A stretch of 64,000 bases of DNA from Gnetum montanum (GCA_015680685.1 MNCI01013764.1:259253-323252), one strand, 5' to 3'. Positions 21,618-33,911 are shown, counted from the first letter of the stretch. Notes: a model not told the origin generated them from the sequence alone. Numbers and translations: made by a program.

Positions 21618-22499
21618 TGATGAGTCATTAATCATGGGCTACAATATCGCATCCATGATATCACGTACGCGATATCACAACCTAGATGCGATATCGTAGC
21701 CTATCTCCTCATCTATAAATAAGAGGTAGGTAATTTTGATAAGGGAGTTTTTGAAGGTTTAATTTTTTTATAGTTTTTAGCATGTCATTGTTTCCTCTCA
21801 ACCCTTTTCTCACAGTGCATGCCCATAGTGTGATGATTGTAATTGTACAACATCCTTATTCGAGTGTGATGTACTTGGACACGCACATGACCAAAAATAA
21901 AGATTGAGATTACTTCATCATTGTAGCATCCACTTAGCTTAATTAATTATTTAATTGTCATTGTTATTTACTACTTTCTTAATTAATATCTCTCTACCCT
22001 TATCTCCTAGTAATGCGAACTAAGTACGACTTAATCACGAGCATTCAAGTGTGACTACTTGGTAATCCAATAGCGTACCTAGGCCATGCATTTGGTAATC
22101 CTAGTGGCAGTCATGCATGAGGTCCAAGATGTGTACAGATGATTAAGGAACAGATGCTCATCGCACTTAGGCTAGTTTAGATTCTCTCTCATCCTCTCTC
22201 TCTTAACTTAGTTGATATTATTTCCCATCATACCCAGGAGTAACATTAGTGTAGGAACACATCATACAACTCACTCTAGACTAAACGATACATGAAAAAG
22301 CTAATACTAGTCTAGGTGGGAAGACAACAAACTATGATATATGAGTAACTACCTAGATATCATAATTAGTCCATCTACAGAGTTTGACCGCATTGTGCAT
22401 GAAACACTCGTATTCATATGGTTGAGAGTAGGGGTACCTAGCCACTCATCATTGGTNATATTCATATGGTTGAGAGTAGGGGTACCTAGCCACTCATCA
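21618..22499 (+). repeat. 5' LTR of E3 (contains an assembly duplication)
   Basis: It starts TGATGAGTC and ends ACTCATCA. Apparent length is 882 bp, of which 48 bp come from the duplication around the N at 22457, so the real LTR is about 834 bp. Poly(A)-type signal AATAAA is at 21896-21901, about 180 bp after the TATA box. Confidence 0.9.
21641..21720 (+). promoter_or_regulatory. E3 LTR promoter: GATATC array and TATA box
   Basis: Four sites (CAATATCGC, TGATATCAC, GCGATATCAC, GCGATATCGT) occupy 21641-21699. A TATA box CTATAAAT follows at 21713-21720 within CTCATCTATAAATAAGAGG. Array and box are conserved in all LTRs of the family, indicating a pol II start shortly downstream; the factor binding the palindromes is unknown. 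Confidence 0.75.
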
Positions 22500-22504
22500 T
22501 TGGT
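22411..22504. other. Assembly join: 46-bp direct repeat around an N
   Basis: 22411-22456 is repeated exactly at 22459-22504 with only N and one base between them. The sister LTRs have one copy. The junction at 55383 has the same geometry, so this is best read as an unmerged contig overlap. Confidence 0.85.
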
Positions 22505-22518
22505 GTCATTGCCAGGGA
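22501..22518 (+). other. Primer binding site of E3
   Basis: TGGTGTCATTGCCAGGGA begins one base after the LTR end. It differs at a few positions from the complement of plant tRNA-Asp 3' end, as in E1 and E2. Confidence 0.75.
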
Positions 22519-22640
22519 TAGTGCTAGTTCTCTAGATTAGTTATATCATACAAGGTTGTTGTATAGGAATTAATGATATATCTTTTAGGAAGAAATAATT
22601 ACAAAAAGTCACATACAAATTCACATAGAATCTCACAACC

Positions 22641-24620
22641 ATGCCTCTCCTACAATACTATGATAATGCCACATCTAGTGAGGCAATTCATTGGAGAACC
22701 AACGAATTATATGACAATGAAGATTGGAGTACAGAATGTGAGGTGGGGGTTTCTTATAAACATAAATGAAAGAAAAATTTTCAGAACACATGAAATCATA
22801 GCTTACTTGATGAAGATGAACCCCTATTGGCCACTACAAGCCTAACACAAATACATGAGGCTGTTCGAATCTTTTGTAGGCATCGTAAAGAGAGCCGCCT
22901 ACCTAGGTGTGATTTAAATAACTTTTCCAATTTCTCAGGAGGCTATGACTTAGATCCCCAACAACATTTACAAGCCTTCTATGATTCCTATGTATGAAAC
23001 AACATTGATAACTATTGGAAAAAACTCAAGCTCTTTCCTATGACACTTGCTGGCCAAGCAAAAGTATGGTATAGATCATTAAAACCAAATTCAATTCGAC
23101 ATTGGACAACAATGGTAGAACTCTTTAACGAAAGATATCAAACCTACACAAGAGTTTCGGCCTTGAGGAAACAAATTCAAGAGTGGAAACAAGCACAAAA
23201 TGAACCCTTGGACATGGCCTTAGAAAGATATTATGCACTGTTAAACAACTATCTAGGCCATTAGTTCTTTGAAGAAAGGCTAATGTATCATATCATTGAT
23301 GGGCTTTGTGATGAAATAAGAGAGACCCTAGGGACGTATGTCCAAGCTCAACTATATGAACCATAAACCCATCAATTCCAAGAGCTTATTAAGTAGGTAG
23401 CAAAAGAAGAAGGAGAAATAGCTAAATGGAAGAGTGTTGAAAAAAATCAACGGGACCAAAATCTCAACTTAACAAAGGTCCATAATCACAAAAAGGAGAG
23501 ATCAACCTATCCCAAGGAGGAAGAATCATCTTTTCCAGTATAACAATCATTAGATGAAATTGAGGCAAAGATAAATAAGACATTGGAATGGATGCATAAA
23601 AAGTGTGGAGAATATATCAATATTATTGGAGATAGAGTTTTGACAACCTGAGAACTAGGAAAAAATATCATTAAATGATTGGAAAGAAGGGATGAGGAAA
23701 ATAAGAGCTCAACTACCAATCACATGTATGAAAGCAACATTTTCCTGTATGATCACCCCAAGGGCCAATGCCCAATCTTGTTACATTTATATGAGTGTTG
23801 GGGAAGCACGTTAGACCTAGAGTTCATACAGAGATACTGTGTTCAATCACAGTGGCAACAATCCCAGTCATGGGGGAAGCCATCCCTAAACTAGAGACAC
23901 CCTTCATATCATCTAAATCTAAATGCTTATCTAGTCCAACATCCTATTTCCCCAACTTAGTCAACATACTCTATCTCTCCGCATTATGATTCTCCTCAGT
24001 AATATCATCCCATGTCCTCAACACAACCACCGCCTAGTGTACCCCACACTTCTCCTAAATTTCAAAATTCTCATTCTTTTTCCCCTTCTACATCACCACC
24101 AACTATTCTTGAAGTGTCTACACCATAGCAACAACCCACAAATGTTACTTGTGCTACTATTTCCAATAGCAGTGAGTGACCTCCTCAACATCAAAGGCGT
24201 CCTTTCTTTAGATATGACCATAGGAAGGGACAACATAGTTCTAAGGCCACTTCCAACTCAACACAAGTCCAACACTATGGTGCATCCTTCTCTTTGAACC
24301 CAACGCCTCATGTTACTTCATTTGGGCCACCAATTAATAGTCCAAAAACCATATGGACCAATGAATGTAGCCATGGAGGATGACATCCTGATCCTTGCGT
24401 ACCATATTATAGTCTCAAGTATCATAGTGGGTCAACTCTTTATCTGGGAACCACATCTTATAAATTTCCCCACTATGCTTACTATAATCAGGTGTGTGAA
24501 CCCCAATGGGGTAAGTATGACCAACTTTTAATATTTCCAACATGCAAGGATCCTCATCTTTCAATTATTAATCCTTGCCATGCTCAACCACTTAGTTATG
24601 GGGGATATTCCCCATTCTAA
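22641..24620 (+). pseudogene. gag: E3 gag (degenerate)
   Basis: Starts MPLLQYYDNATSSEAIHW, like E1 and E4. The capsid core (23040-23264) reads VWYRSLKPNSI, FNERYQTYTRV and EPLDMALERYYALLNN. The knuckle region near 23725 reads SNIFLYDHPKGQC, with the first two Cys lost. The Pro-rich tail ends at 24620. Many in-frame stops, several of TGG to TAG or CAA to TAA type, mark it as dead. A second open frame over the tail (23986-24531) is a composition effect of CC-rich codons. Confidence 0.8.
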
Positions 24621-25985
24621 TAACAAGAAGGATTAATAAATATTTTTCATTTTCTTTTATTTTACCATGTTTTGTTTTTTAGTTTTTTATTTTTCAATTT
24701 CTTATTTTATCTTTTTGTCTTTTTATCTTTTTATAAGTAATCTCATCTACGAATTAAACATTCATGTGGCTCGTTGGTTGAGGTGTGTTCTATGTTATTG
24801 ACTCTTAAGCAATCAATTATTTGGATAGTGAGCCCATTACACCCACTCATCCATTCTACAAATAAAAGGTTCTATTCAAGGGTACAGTGATATTCTTGAC
24901 ATTATTAAAACTTAAAATTAATTTTGTGTTCATTATACCTAGAATGAAGAAGGATGGACCAAGAGGGAATGATTAGGGTGTGACATCAAGGGAACTTGTA
25001 GATTCTCTTTGGTGATGTCTGTGAGAGTTATCATGCAATGTGGTTGTGCTAAGATCCTTGTAGATCTAATGCAAAATGGGAGTAAGAGTAATCAAAAGGC
25101 ACTCAAAAATCCAATGTTGTTCTAGGGGATCCCACTAGAAAGACATGAACCCATGTATGAAGGTTGGTAGCTTCTTTGGATTCAGCAATCAAAAAGAAAA
25201 AAACACAAAGAAAGTGCCATAAAGCAAAAATGACTCCTCCCTTGAAAAAAATGCCAAGTGATCATACGCCTTGTTGTTATGGTACTCTCACAGTCACTTA
25301 TCATGGGATGAAACAATGTAGTGTCACTGATCAGAGGAATGGACTTGGTCCTGATCTTGGAACAATAGGTTAATGACACATTAATCATGCTTTACACGTA
25401 GGATTCATTATGCCCTAGGTCAGTTACCTCATGTTCCAATCTCTACAATCCCTTCTATAGTCTGTCTCGTCTCGTTGTTCATGTAATTGTAGCTCATGTC
25501 ATGTATAGCATAGAATTCATACCTCATTCTGGCGGTACTTACATGTGTGTGTTTTGTAGAACCAGTGTGGATTACATTTAACCCTTCTAGTGCGCATGGA
25601 CACTTTTAAGTGTGGTTACGCAAGGGCATTATAGGTTGAAACCTACTTTGGGGAGGATCCACTTGCATGATTTTTGTAATTTTCACTCATAACACATCTT
25701 CCACACACCATCTATTACCCTCAGCATATTGTTAACGATATTCTTTCCCTTATTACTACCCCTTCGATGCAAATGTTCTTATGAACCATCACATAGCCTT
25801 TTTCTCTCCCTTATCACTTGAGGTCCTTATTGATAACTTCCACACCATCATAATTTTTGTGCCTTTAGAACTAATTGAATTTCCCTGGAACCCTTCAACA
25901 CTCATCCAAATGTCCTTAGTTTACATCGTTAATTTTAGAAAAATATTAAAAATTCAATATGTTACATAAATTCCCTAACATCGAT
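24621..25985 (+). other. Non-coding linker of E3
   Basis: About 1.37 kb, colinear with the E1 and E4 linkers, no gag or pol match. It contains the antisense 68-codon frame at 25388-25182, and a block near 25640-25675 shared with E1 14040-14115. Confidence 0.6.
25182..25388 (-). other. Small antisense ORF (E3 copy)
   Basis: Sixty-eight codons starting MINVSLTYCSKIRTKS, the counterpart of 14314-14526 in E1 and 52035-51775 in E4. Unrecognised; see the E1 entry for the caveat about the sense frame. Confidence 0.3.
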
Positions 25986-26036
25986 AGGCCGCGATATCGT
26001 AGATGCAATATCCCATCTCAAAAATATATATATACG
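25986..26036 (+). promoter_or_regulatory. Internal promoter-like block upstream of E3 ORF2
   Basis: CCGCGATATCGTAG and GCAATATCCC (25989-26013) precede AAATATATATATACG (26021-26036), a TATA-like run. The position between linker and ORF2 leader matches E1 13618-13726 and E4 52627-52685. Confidence 0.55.
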
Positions 26037-26286
26037 CAACCCCCTATGCTACATAACATCATTTTCAACTGTTCACATGAGGGAGGTTTTTCCAATTTCT
26101 CTCTATGACTTGCGATTGCACATCCCTTGCTTTCATATCCATAACTCACTCGTTGGTCCTTCGATTTTCACTCCATTTGAAACTACTTGAACCTAGAGTG
26201 TTCAACTCAGTTGTGGGGGAGGGGCATATGTCGAATAGCGCATAAATTTTTTGAAATTTTTCATCACTCGAAGGACATTATCAAGG

Positions 26287-26508
26287 GTAATTAGTTATAA
26301 AATTAAGAATAAATGTGCCAAAAATAATTTCATCCCCTTAGTTATACCAAGAAACTAGATTTGGAAACCACCTATGTAAAGAGGATTAAATATTATAATC
26401 TTTTGAGAAGTGTCACATAGAGATAAAAAAAATTCATTAAGGCAATCAGTAAGGTATAACCTAACTTTGGTAACAACCTTACTAATGATGGGCCCCATGT
26501 GATTGCAA
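26287..26508 (+). other. Intron-like leader of E3 ORF2
   Basis: Donor-like GGGTAATT (GT at 26287), branch-like CTTACTAAT near 26498 upstream region, acceptor TGTGATTGCAA at 26506-26508. The acceptor AG has become AA in this copy, which should abolish splicing. ATG follows at 26509. Confidence 0.6.
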
Positions 26509-29307
26509 ATGGCCCTGAAATGTGGACAACAGGAAGGTCCTACTCAAGGTGGGAGAAAATGACCTAGGAGAGGTGAAGGAAAAGTTCTTGCTGGATAGCA
26601 TGCAGAGTAAGAGGAACAATCATTTAGTATCCACCAAGAGGACATTGCTACTATACAATCAATGCAGGCAAAAGGAGGAGCTACGGAAATGCCTGAGCAA
26701 GGGCAACATCTCACGTTGTCCCAAGATTGTGTTCAAGACATCCATGAAAGGTCCATATTCACTATAGTGATTGTGGAATTAAACTTTGGATCTTTCATAG
26801 AATTTGATCTGGAGGCCATTAGGAATCACCTCAAAGGGTCTCCATTATGGCCTATCATCTCTAAAAGTGGTGCCTAGTACATAGGGGAAACGTACCAATT
26901 TTGGCACAACAAAGAACAAGGCACCACGATTAGCATTTGTGGTGTGAATTTTGATTTCTCTATTTAGGCCTTTTTGGAAGTACTAAACCTCTTGAATACA
27001 GAGCCAAAGGTTGCTCAATTTTCTACCCACTCAGACCCTGATGCATGATGACTTTGGTTGGAAAGGGCATATGGCAAGGAAGATAAGATATTTGGGGAGT
27101 TGATGATGGAAGAGAGGATTTATTTCAAAATAGGGACTTATCACCTCTTTTCCACAAAAGGCTTAAAAGGAATTTCAACATATGTGGCAAGAGGATGTGT
27201 AGTGTTAATGGGAAAGGTTAATGCTAACTTACCTCATCTATATTTTATGGAGATCTTGAGGTAGTTTGAAGAATGGAAGATAGAGAAACTTATGTTGCCA
27301 TTCCCTTATCTTATCAAGAAGCTATGAAAAACATGCTGGTATTAGAGGATATAGCAATGATGTCCTTTAAAAATCCCAAAATGCTTCATATGCTAAATTG
27401 CTAAAGCCACCAGTTGCAAGGAAAATCACTGGTGAGATGTTGGGGCTGGAACAAGAAAAAGAACAGATGGCAAGGCTAACTACAACTCAACTTGTAGGAC
27501 CCAGCCAACTTCCAATTACAAGACCTAGCCAACAACAAGAAGTAGGACCTAGCATGGGCTAGTAGGATCAACCATCATCACCGTTGCAAGATTACAGACT
27601 GTCGATTAGCCATCTTAGGGCCATCACTAAGATGGTTAGTTGGGGAAGTCATGATGATGCAAATCTATTCTACGTCATCAACAATGTCATACAGCCCAAG
27701 ATTTCTTTGGATCGCATGAGGTATGAAGTGTCCATCCATATAGGGGGAGGGGAGAGCACTTGGTCACAACAAATCTTACGGAACGTTGCTTCCTTTCAAG
27801 TGCAATTAGAAACTGGTGAAGGGGCCATGGTGGTGATCATGTAGAACTAGGATGCAGCAGGAGTCATAGAAGTGGTCATAGAACACATTAAAGAATCATT
27901 TAATGTAACTATTGTGCCATAAACAAATCTTACGGGAGCACAGGATGCTCAAACTTTGGCCAGAACCTTAATGACTCCTACGGAACATGAGGATGTACTT
28001 GATTGATTGCTAGAAATAGGATAGGTAATGACGTCCTTGTTTGACATCCCACAAGATGCTACAGTAATCCAATAAAACCTCATTTCCACAAAAGGGAAGT
28101 TGGTCTTAACAAAGATGAGGGCTGAGCATGTAGAAGCAGAAGTGTAAAGATTGCAAGAAAGGCTTGTGACCCTGCAAGCGGCATAGCGGGATCCTTTTTA
28201 ATTCATTCTCATAGACTAGCTGGACATTTTCAGGACTAAGCAACTTACTGAACTGGTAGTAGAGAATAAAAGGGTGGTGGAAGAGAAAGATAAGGTTATT
28301 TCAGATGCCTCTACGACACAAGCGAAAACTTATGTGCATACCAAGGCAGTAAAGGCCTTATAAGAAGAAAACAAAAAACTTGTTGCTAGCAACATTCAAT
28401 TGATCTCTGTGGAGAAATAAAAGAATGTTCTTGAAGAAAATTTTTAATAGTTGTGAGAACAACTAATTAGGATCAACTAGGACATGAACCATTTAGCCAA
28501 GAAAAATCAAACCCTCTCGATGTAGGAGGTATGCACCATTCGTTAGAAGATGGCTATTGAAATAAGCGTGTGGTCGAATGTGGCTAAATGGCATGAGAAG
28601 CTAAAGAAGCACTCCGGGACCAGGTGAGGATGTATAAGAAAATCATCAAGAAGAAGATCCATATGGCCAAGGCCCACATCAACACTCTTAGTGCTCAACA
28701 CACTAACTGGTGGGCCATATTGGACACATACACGTTTGCCCACTAGGCAAAAGTTAAGAACCAAGACCTGCAAATCCAGGACCTTACAAAATACATGGAG
28801 TTGGCAAACATGTAGTATGCCAACCTTGCCATGTTAGCAACAGGGTGCTTGAGAATAAAGCTCAAGCAAAAAGTAGCCACCACCTACATCAAATATGAAA
28901 CAGAATTTGTAGGATGCAAGAAGATATTGCAAAAATTGGATGTTGAAAATTTTGAACTCGAGGTGGTTAAAGCAAGATACCAAGGGCAAAAAGGTGTTGC
29001 AACGGACTTGGCTTGATAGCTCGTAGATCTTCAGGAATACAGAGACAAAGCCAAAGCCTACAAGGAGGAATGATGGATGTTTGTAGCTCGGTATGTTAAG
29101 GCAAATAAAATGTTTCCGCAAATACCCTATCCATGGGAGGTTCTGACTCCATCAAACATCAGAACATTAGCATGGATGGCATAGGATCCTTGAACTAAAG
29201 AGGAAAAACTCAAGGCCATACTTCAACGCCATCAAATCCCAAGACATGGAGCACTAGATAAGGGAAAGGCACCCATGGAGGAGCCATTTCCACCAGGAAC
29301 TACATGA
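26509..29307 (+). pseudogene. E3 ORF2: plant-transposon-like domain plus coiled coil
   Basis: About 930 codons, beginning MALKCGQQEGPTQGGRK and ending PPGTT at 29307. The first third reads HLTLSQDCVQDIHERSIFT, KGSPLWPIISKSGA, GTTISICGVNFDF, LEVLNLLN, ERIYFKIGTYHLFSTKGL, ISTYVARGCVVLMGK and LPFPYLIKKL, the order typical of the putative plant transposon protein domain. From about 27560 on the sequence is heptad-like (LVVENKRVVEEKDKV), a likely coiled coil. There is no pol motif and no obvious signal peptide or membrane segment of an env. Frequent stops. A role in assembly or trans-mobilisation is only a guess. Confidence 0.7.
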
Positions 29308-29486
29308 GTTCCACCTAATTTTGTAGCTATAGGATTTTCTTTTACCTTCTTTGTGTTGTGTCTCAATTTTTTTCTGATTCCACACTGTAGCATGAATTCA
29401 TTCTCATCAGCCAATAATCCCATACCTATCCATTGTGTAATCAATGGAGCTTATTATCACTTTAACTCGAGGACGAGTTTTCATTC

Positions 29487-29499
29487 AGTCATGGGAGTA
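29487..29499 (+). other. Polypurine tract of E3
   Basis: AGTCATGGGAGTA abuts the 3' LTR; one A replaces G relative to E1, E2 and E4. Confidence 0.8.
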
Positions 29500-30361
29500 T
29501 GATGAGTCATGAATTATGGGCTTCGATATCGCATCCATGATATTGTATATGCAATATCACATATGGGCCATCACAACCTAGATGTGATATCCCGTATGCG
29601 ATATCGTAGCCTGTCTCCTCATCTATAAATAAGAGGTTGGCAGTTTTGGTAAGGGATTTTTTGAAAGTTTAAGTCTTTGATAGTTTTTAGCACATCAATT
29701 TTTCCTCTCAACCCTTTTCTCCTAGTGCATCCCCACAGTGTGATGATTGTAATTATACAACATCCTTATTCGAGTGTGATGTACTTGGACACACACATGA
29801 CCAGAAGTAAAGATCAATATTACTTCATCATTATAGCATCCACTTAGCTTAATTATTTAATTAATTATCATTGTTATTTACTACTTTCTTAATTAATATC
29901 TCTCTACCCTTACCTCCTAGTAACATGGAATGAGTACAACTTAATCACGAGCATTCATGTGTGACTACTTGATAAACCAGTAGCATACCTAGGCCATGTG
30001 TTTAGTAATCCCAGTGGTAGTCATGCACAAGATCCAAGATGTGTATGGATGATTAAGGAATGAATGCTCATCACACTTAGGCTAGTTTATATTCTCTCTC
30101 ATCCTCTCTCTCTTAACTTAGTTGATATTATTTCCCATCATACCTAGGAGTAGCATTAGTGTAGGAACACATCATACACCTCACTCTATACTAAGCCATA
30201 CGTGACAAAGCTAATACTAGTCTAGGTGGAAAGACAGTGAACTGCGATCTACAAGTAACTGCCTAGATACCACAACTAGTCTGTCTGTGGAGTTTGACTA
30301 GATCGTGCATGAAAAAATCGTATTCGTATGGTTGAGTGTAGGGGTACCTCACCACTCATCA
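29500..30361 (+). repeat. 3' LTR of E3
   Basis: 862 bp, TGATGAGTC to ACTCATCA. It has five GATATC-type sites (about 29522-29608) and the TATA box CTATAAATAAGAGG near 29620. Compared with the 5' LTR it carries an extra site pair (near 29545-29595). Confidence 0.92.
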
Positions 30362-30830
30362 ATACCTAAAAGACATCTGCACTAGAGATCCCAAGGATAT
30401 CATTTACAACTTAGGGAGAGATCTCGATCAAAAGATCCCCAACCATGGAAGTGAATGCTCCAAAAAAAACATTGGAAATAATAATATTGTAATAAAATTT
30501 ATGAATCAACACTTCAAGAACCAAAAAAATCATTTCAATAAAGTTTCCCTAGTTCAACACCTTGAAATAATCCATTAAAGTAGCTTACCTATGTGTAGGA
30601 AAGGAAAGAGAGTGCTCAGTAATAATATTTGTGATTTGAGTTACCTTAAACCTATGTTGTGCTCTTGAATTTAGGAATTGGGGCATGTAAGAGGATGGTG
30701 TGCTATTGGTATTACTCTTGGATCTCTTCTTTGGTAACATCCTAGACATTCCAACCTTCTTGTATGCCATTTCTAACAAAATTTCTATTGGAGCCCTAGT
30801 CATCTTTGTGGGGTTGCTTTGGGAGAACAA
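30362..30830 (-). pseudogene. Fossil plant-transposon-like ORF, part 1 (split by E3)
   Basis: Minus strand from ATG 30830: MFSQSNPTKMTRAPIEILLE, a KK/RS-rich stretch, then FLNSRAQHRFKVTQITNII and EHSLSFPTHR, followed by a donor-like CATAGGTAAGC near 30590. Beyond it reads FYYNIIISNVFFGAFTSMVG and VNDILGISSADV. The order (F-x-x-A-x-x-R-F, then FYxN, then V-G, then INDxLG) fits the putative plant transposon protein domain. It continues at 21617 after E3 removal. Confidence 0.5.
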
Positions 30831-31101
30831 GGTAAAAGAATGAGGGGTTTTTCTTTAATAGCAGTGGGGAATGAGGGATTTGAATGAAAAAGAAGATGTA
30901 TTTCATAGAGAGAAGACATCTAATATATGTTTTAAAGAAACTAGTAGGCATATTTCCTACATAGTAGATGTCTTTGCCACATTGTAGGAAAAAGCAAATA
31001 GACATCTTGATTCATGAGTAGATGACTTCATGTAGACATCTCTTTCTTGGAGTAGATGTCTTTAGATAGACATCTTTATTGAGAGAGCCTCAATAGGATG
31101 G
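30831..31101. other. Short host stretch before E2
   Basis: No gene. TAGATGTC/GACATCT words are repeated several times (30893-31070). The last five bases, GATGG, are the left copy of the E2 target duplication. Confidence 0.5.
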
Positions 31102-32048
31102 TGATGAGTGGCAAGGTACCCCTACACTCAACCATACGAAACGAGCGTAGCACGTGCAATCCAGTCAAACTCCATAGACTAAGTGCCTACACGCCCCATG
31201 GAACACTTGGGGTTAATCATTCATTGTCTTCCTAGACATACTTGTAGTTATCATGGTGTATGGTTAAGTAAGTCCAAGGTATATGATTTTTGTAGATTTT
31301 TATGTTTTTCTCCTATGCTATCGAGGTGAAGGGTTGAGAAACTAACTAACTCTAACTAATGACTAAGTCTAAATTACCTAGCGTTAGCATCCATTCCCAC
31401 TTATCGTACACACCCTAAACCAATGCAATCGTGGCTACCAAACGCTAATCGTTACTGGGATCACCACGCGTAATGCACATGCTGGAAGTGGTCGTACTGA
31501 GGCACCTAACTAGGAGGAAAGGGTTGAGAAAGCTAATCTAGCCTAAGTGCGATGAGCAGCTGATTCCTTGACTAACCGTACACATCTAGGACTACCACTG
31601 GGATTACGAAGCGTAGATCCTGGATACGCCACTGGGTTACCAAATAGTCACACAAGATGCTCTTAATCAAGTCGTACTCATACTACATTCTAGGAGTTTA
31701 AGGGTGAGAGAGAAAATAATAAATAAAATCCTATTCCATGCACTACAAGGTTTATCTAGAAAGCTCGTCTTTATTGCCATACACAACTTGTGTTCAGGTA
31801 CAATGTTGCTCGAATAAAGGTCCATTCTCTTTGGGACTCCTACTGCAGGAACATGGAAAATATTCTATCTTTGGAGTGATCAAACTACCAAAGTTTCCCT
31901 ACTTTTAAACTAGGATGGAAAATAAGGGGAGTGCTGCCTCTTATTTATAGATATGGTAGCGAACCATGATATCACATACGCAATATCGCAGGGGACGACG
32001 CAAAATCACATATGCGATATCGTGGCTCATGCGAATCATGTCTCATCA
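31102..32048 (-). repeat. 3' LTR of E2
   Basis: 947 bp, plus-strand ends TGATGAGTGG and TGTCTCATCA. The reverse TATA box lies in CTCTTATTTATAGATATGG (near 31950) with GATATC-type sites from about 31967 to 32025. Confidence 0.92.
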
Positions 32049-32061
32049 TACCCCCATGACT
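32049..32061 (-). other. Polypurine tract of E2
   Basis: AGTCATGGGGGTA on the minus strand, directly before the 3' LTR, identical to E1 and E4. Confidence 0.85.
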
Positions 32062-33911
32062 GAATGAAAACTCATCCTCAAGTTCCTTACAAAATATTAG
32101 GAAGGTATGTGATTATTGATGGAAATGGAACTAATGGGATGACATGTAAATAGATCATCATTACAAGACTTGACAAAACTGGTGTTCATGAGAACAAGGG
32201 TGAACACCTTATTACAATGACATCAGGCCTTAGTTGGCAGCTAAGAAAGAGAGAGAGAGAAAGAAGTGTTGCTACTACCAACACGAAGATTGCGTCTTTC
32301 GTTGTCCATCGATAAGTGCACTGTTCATATTGCTCCTTGCATAGCTACTTCTAGCATGGCTCCATTCCAAGTGTTTGCTCCAAATCCAATTTGTTGTTTT
32401 ATGATTGCCATCTACACACACAACACAATCTTATATTAGCAAGGGTAAATAAATCATCATGTAATTAATACCTTGTTTTGATGAAATTCCATTGGCTAGG
32501 TTGTGGTATGGCTGATATGGATCGAGAGATATATTATTGATGACTATTGAAGGTGTAGGGGTTAGGAAAAAAATCAAAAAATTTGGGGCTAGGAGAAAAT
32601 TGAGAAAACTCAGGCTCCATACCCCCATGACTAATCGCAAACCTCCAGTAGCGTTAGAATAAAGAAAGGAAATAAGTAATAAATATAGATAAAAAGGACA
32701 ATGAAAAAAATCAGTGAAATGGATGTCAAGATGGAAATGAACAAAATAAAATCAATTGCAAAAATGTTTAAGGGAAAGAATTTAACTGGTGCACCAAAGA
32801 GGAATGTCAATGGGTCCTCCCCAAAGCAAGCTCATGCCATTAATGCCCTAACAAACCCACATTAAAAGAGTCCGTAGGCTCAGGGAATGTCAATTGGAAC
32901 AAGAGTTAAAGTTTTAACTACAAGAATTTACCAAAAAGGAAAAAATGCATCTAACAAAATATACACTCATGATACAATCGGCAATGAGGTGAATAATGGA
33001 GAGAAGGATGGAGAGAAGAAAATAGAATGGAATCCCAAGAACAAGGTGGTGTATAGCCCCTTGTGTGTTTCATGATTAATGTGATTGGACAAATCTCATT
33101 CCAACTCCAACCTCAAAACTAATGACATCTAGTGACTTCGCATCAATGCACTTGGCCAAACCATCCACTTGAATAACAAGAATGCTTCCCCCAAGAGCCA
33201 CCACCATTCTGATGAAACAAGGAGAGAATGAGAAGCGAGAAGGGCCTTAGTTAGAGGGAACGTTTTTGGTTCCATAACCAATGCGTGTAGCCCAAGTTTA
33301 TTCTGTCTAAGAGGTGTGCTTTGAATTTTCACTTAATTATTTTTTTCTTTTGTATTTTGTGTGTTTATGCATGAGAACCAAACCATGCAAAGACTTGATT
33401 ATTTTTATTGTCTCAGCTTCCAATAATTGGGTAACATTGGAACAACAAGAAAACTCAAAAAGAAAACATCTAAGCACCCAAGAGAACGGCCAATCCAAAA
33501 GCATCAAGTTCGCTTGAAGTCACACCCTTTTCAAACCTTGAGTTCTTCCTTAGTTTGAGAAATACCCAGTCACCGATTCGTTAAAGTTCCTATTATGAAG
33601 GGGATTGTACATTGCCAAGTCGAGAGAGACCATAGAACTTGGTGGATGGATGGATGGAATGAACTCATTGCATGCCATATCAAAAGAAACATACCTTAGT
33701 ATCAACATTGTGAATTAAAGGTAAAAACCAAACATTAGCAATCAATATGAAAATAGTTCATACCATCATTCCGAACACTTATTGGGTGACAAACTTATAG
33801 GGTGGATCACACACACACACACACACACAATGGAAAAGTATAATGATGTTGTAAAATAAAAACAAGAAAAGTTAAAGAAATTTGTGAAACAAAAACTTCT
33901 CCCCCATATGA
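32062..33911 (-). other. Non-coding 3' region of E2
   Basis: About 1.85 kb without a supportable gene. It holds an additional polypurine-like motif AGTCATGGGGGTA at 32620-32632 and another, AGTCATGGGGGA, near 33930-33941. A (CA)n run lies at 33808-33829 and a block near 32806-32885 is shared with the E1 linker. The 62-residue plus-strand frame at 32887 looks like chance. Confidence 0.6.
33808..33829. repeat. (CA)11-type microsatellite
   Basis: A run of alternating C and A, about 22 bases, in the non-coding 3' part of E2. Confidence 0.95.

Larger units (their letters stand above)
21618..30361 (+). mobile_element. E3: full-length non-autonomous LTR retrotransposon (gag + ORF2)
   Basis: 5' LTR 21618-22499 and 3' LTR 29500-30361. 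The flanks GTACC (21613-21617) and ATACC (30362-30366) are a 5-bp target duplication with one change. Layout as in E1: primer site, gag, linker, internal promoter-like block, leader intron, ORF2, polypurine tract. No pol. It was inserted into a plant-transposon-like fossil ORF. By eye the two LTRs differ at roughly 27 of 255 compared positions, so insertion is not recent. Confidence 0.92.

Noticed and set aside
25986-26036. A complete solo LTR inserted between gag and ORF2
   Set aside because: Only GATATC sites and TATA are shared with the LTR; TGATGAGT and ACTCATCA ends, the AATAAA signal and a target duplication are missing.
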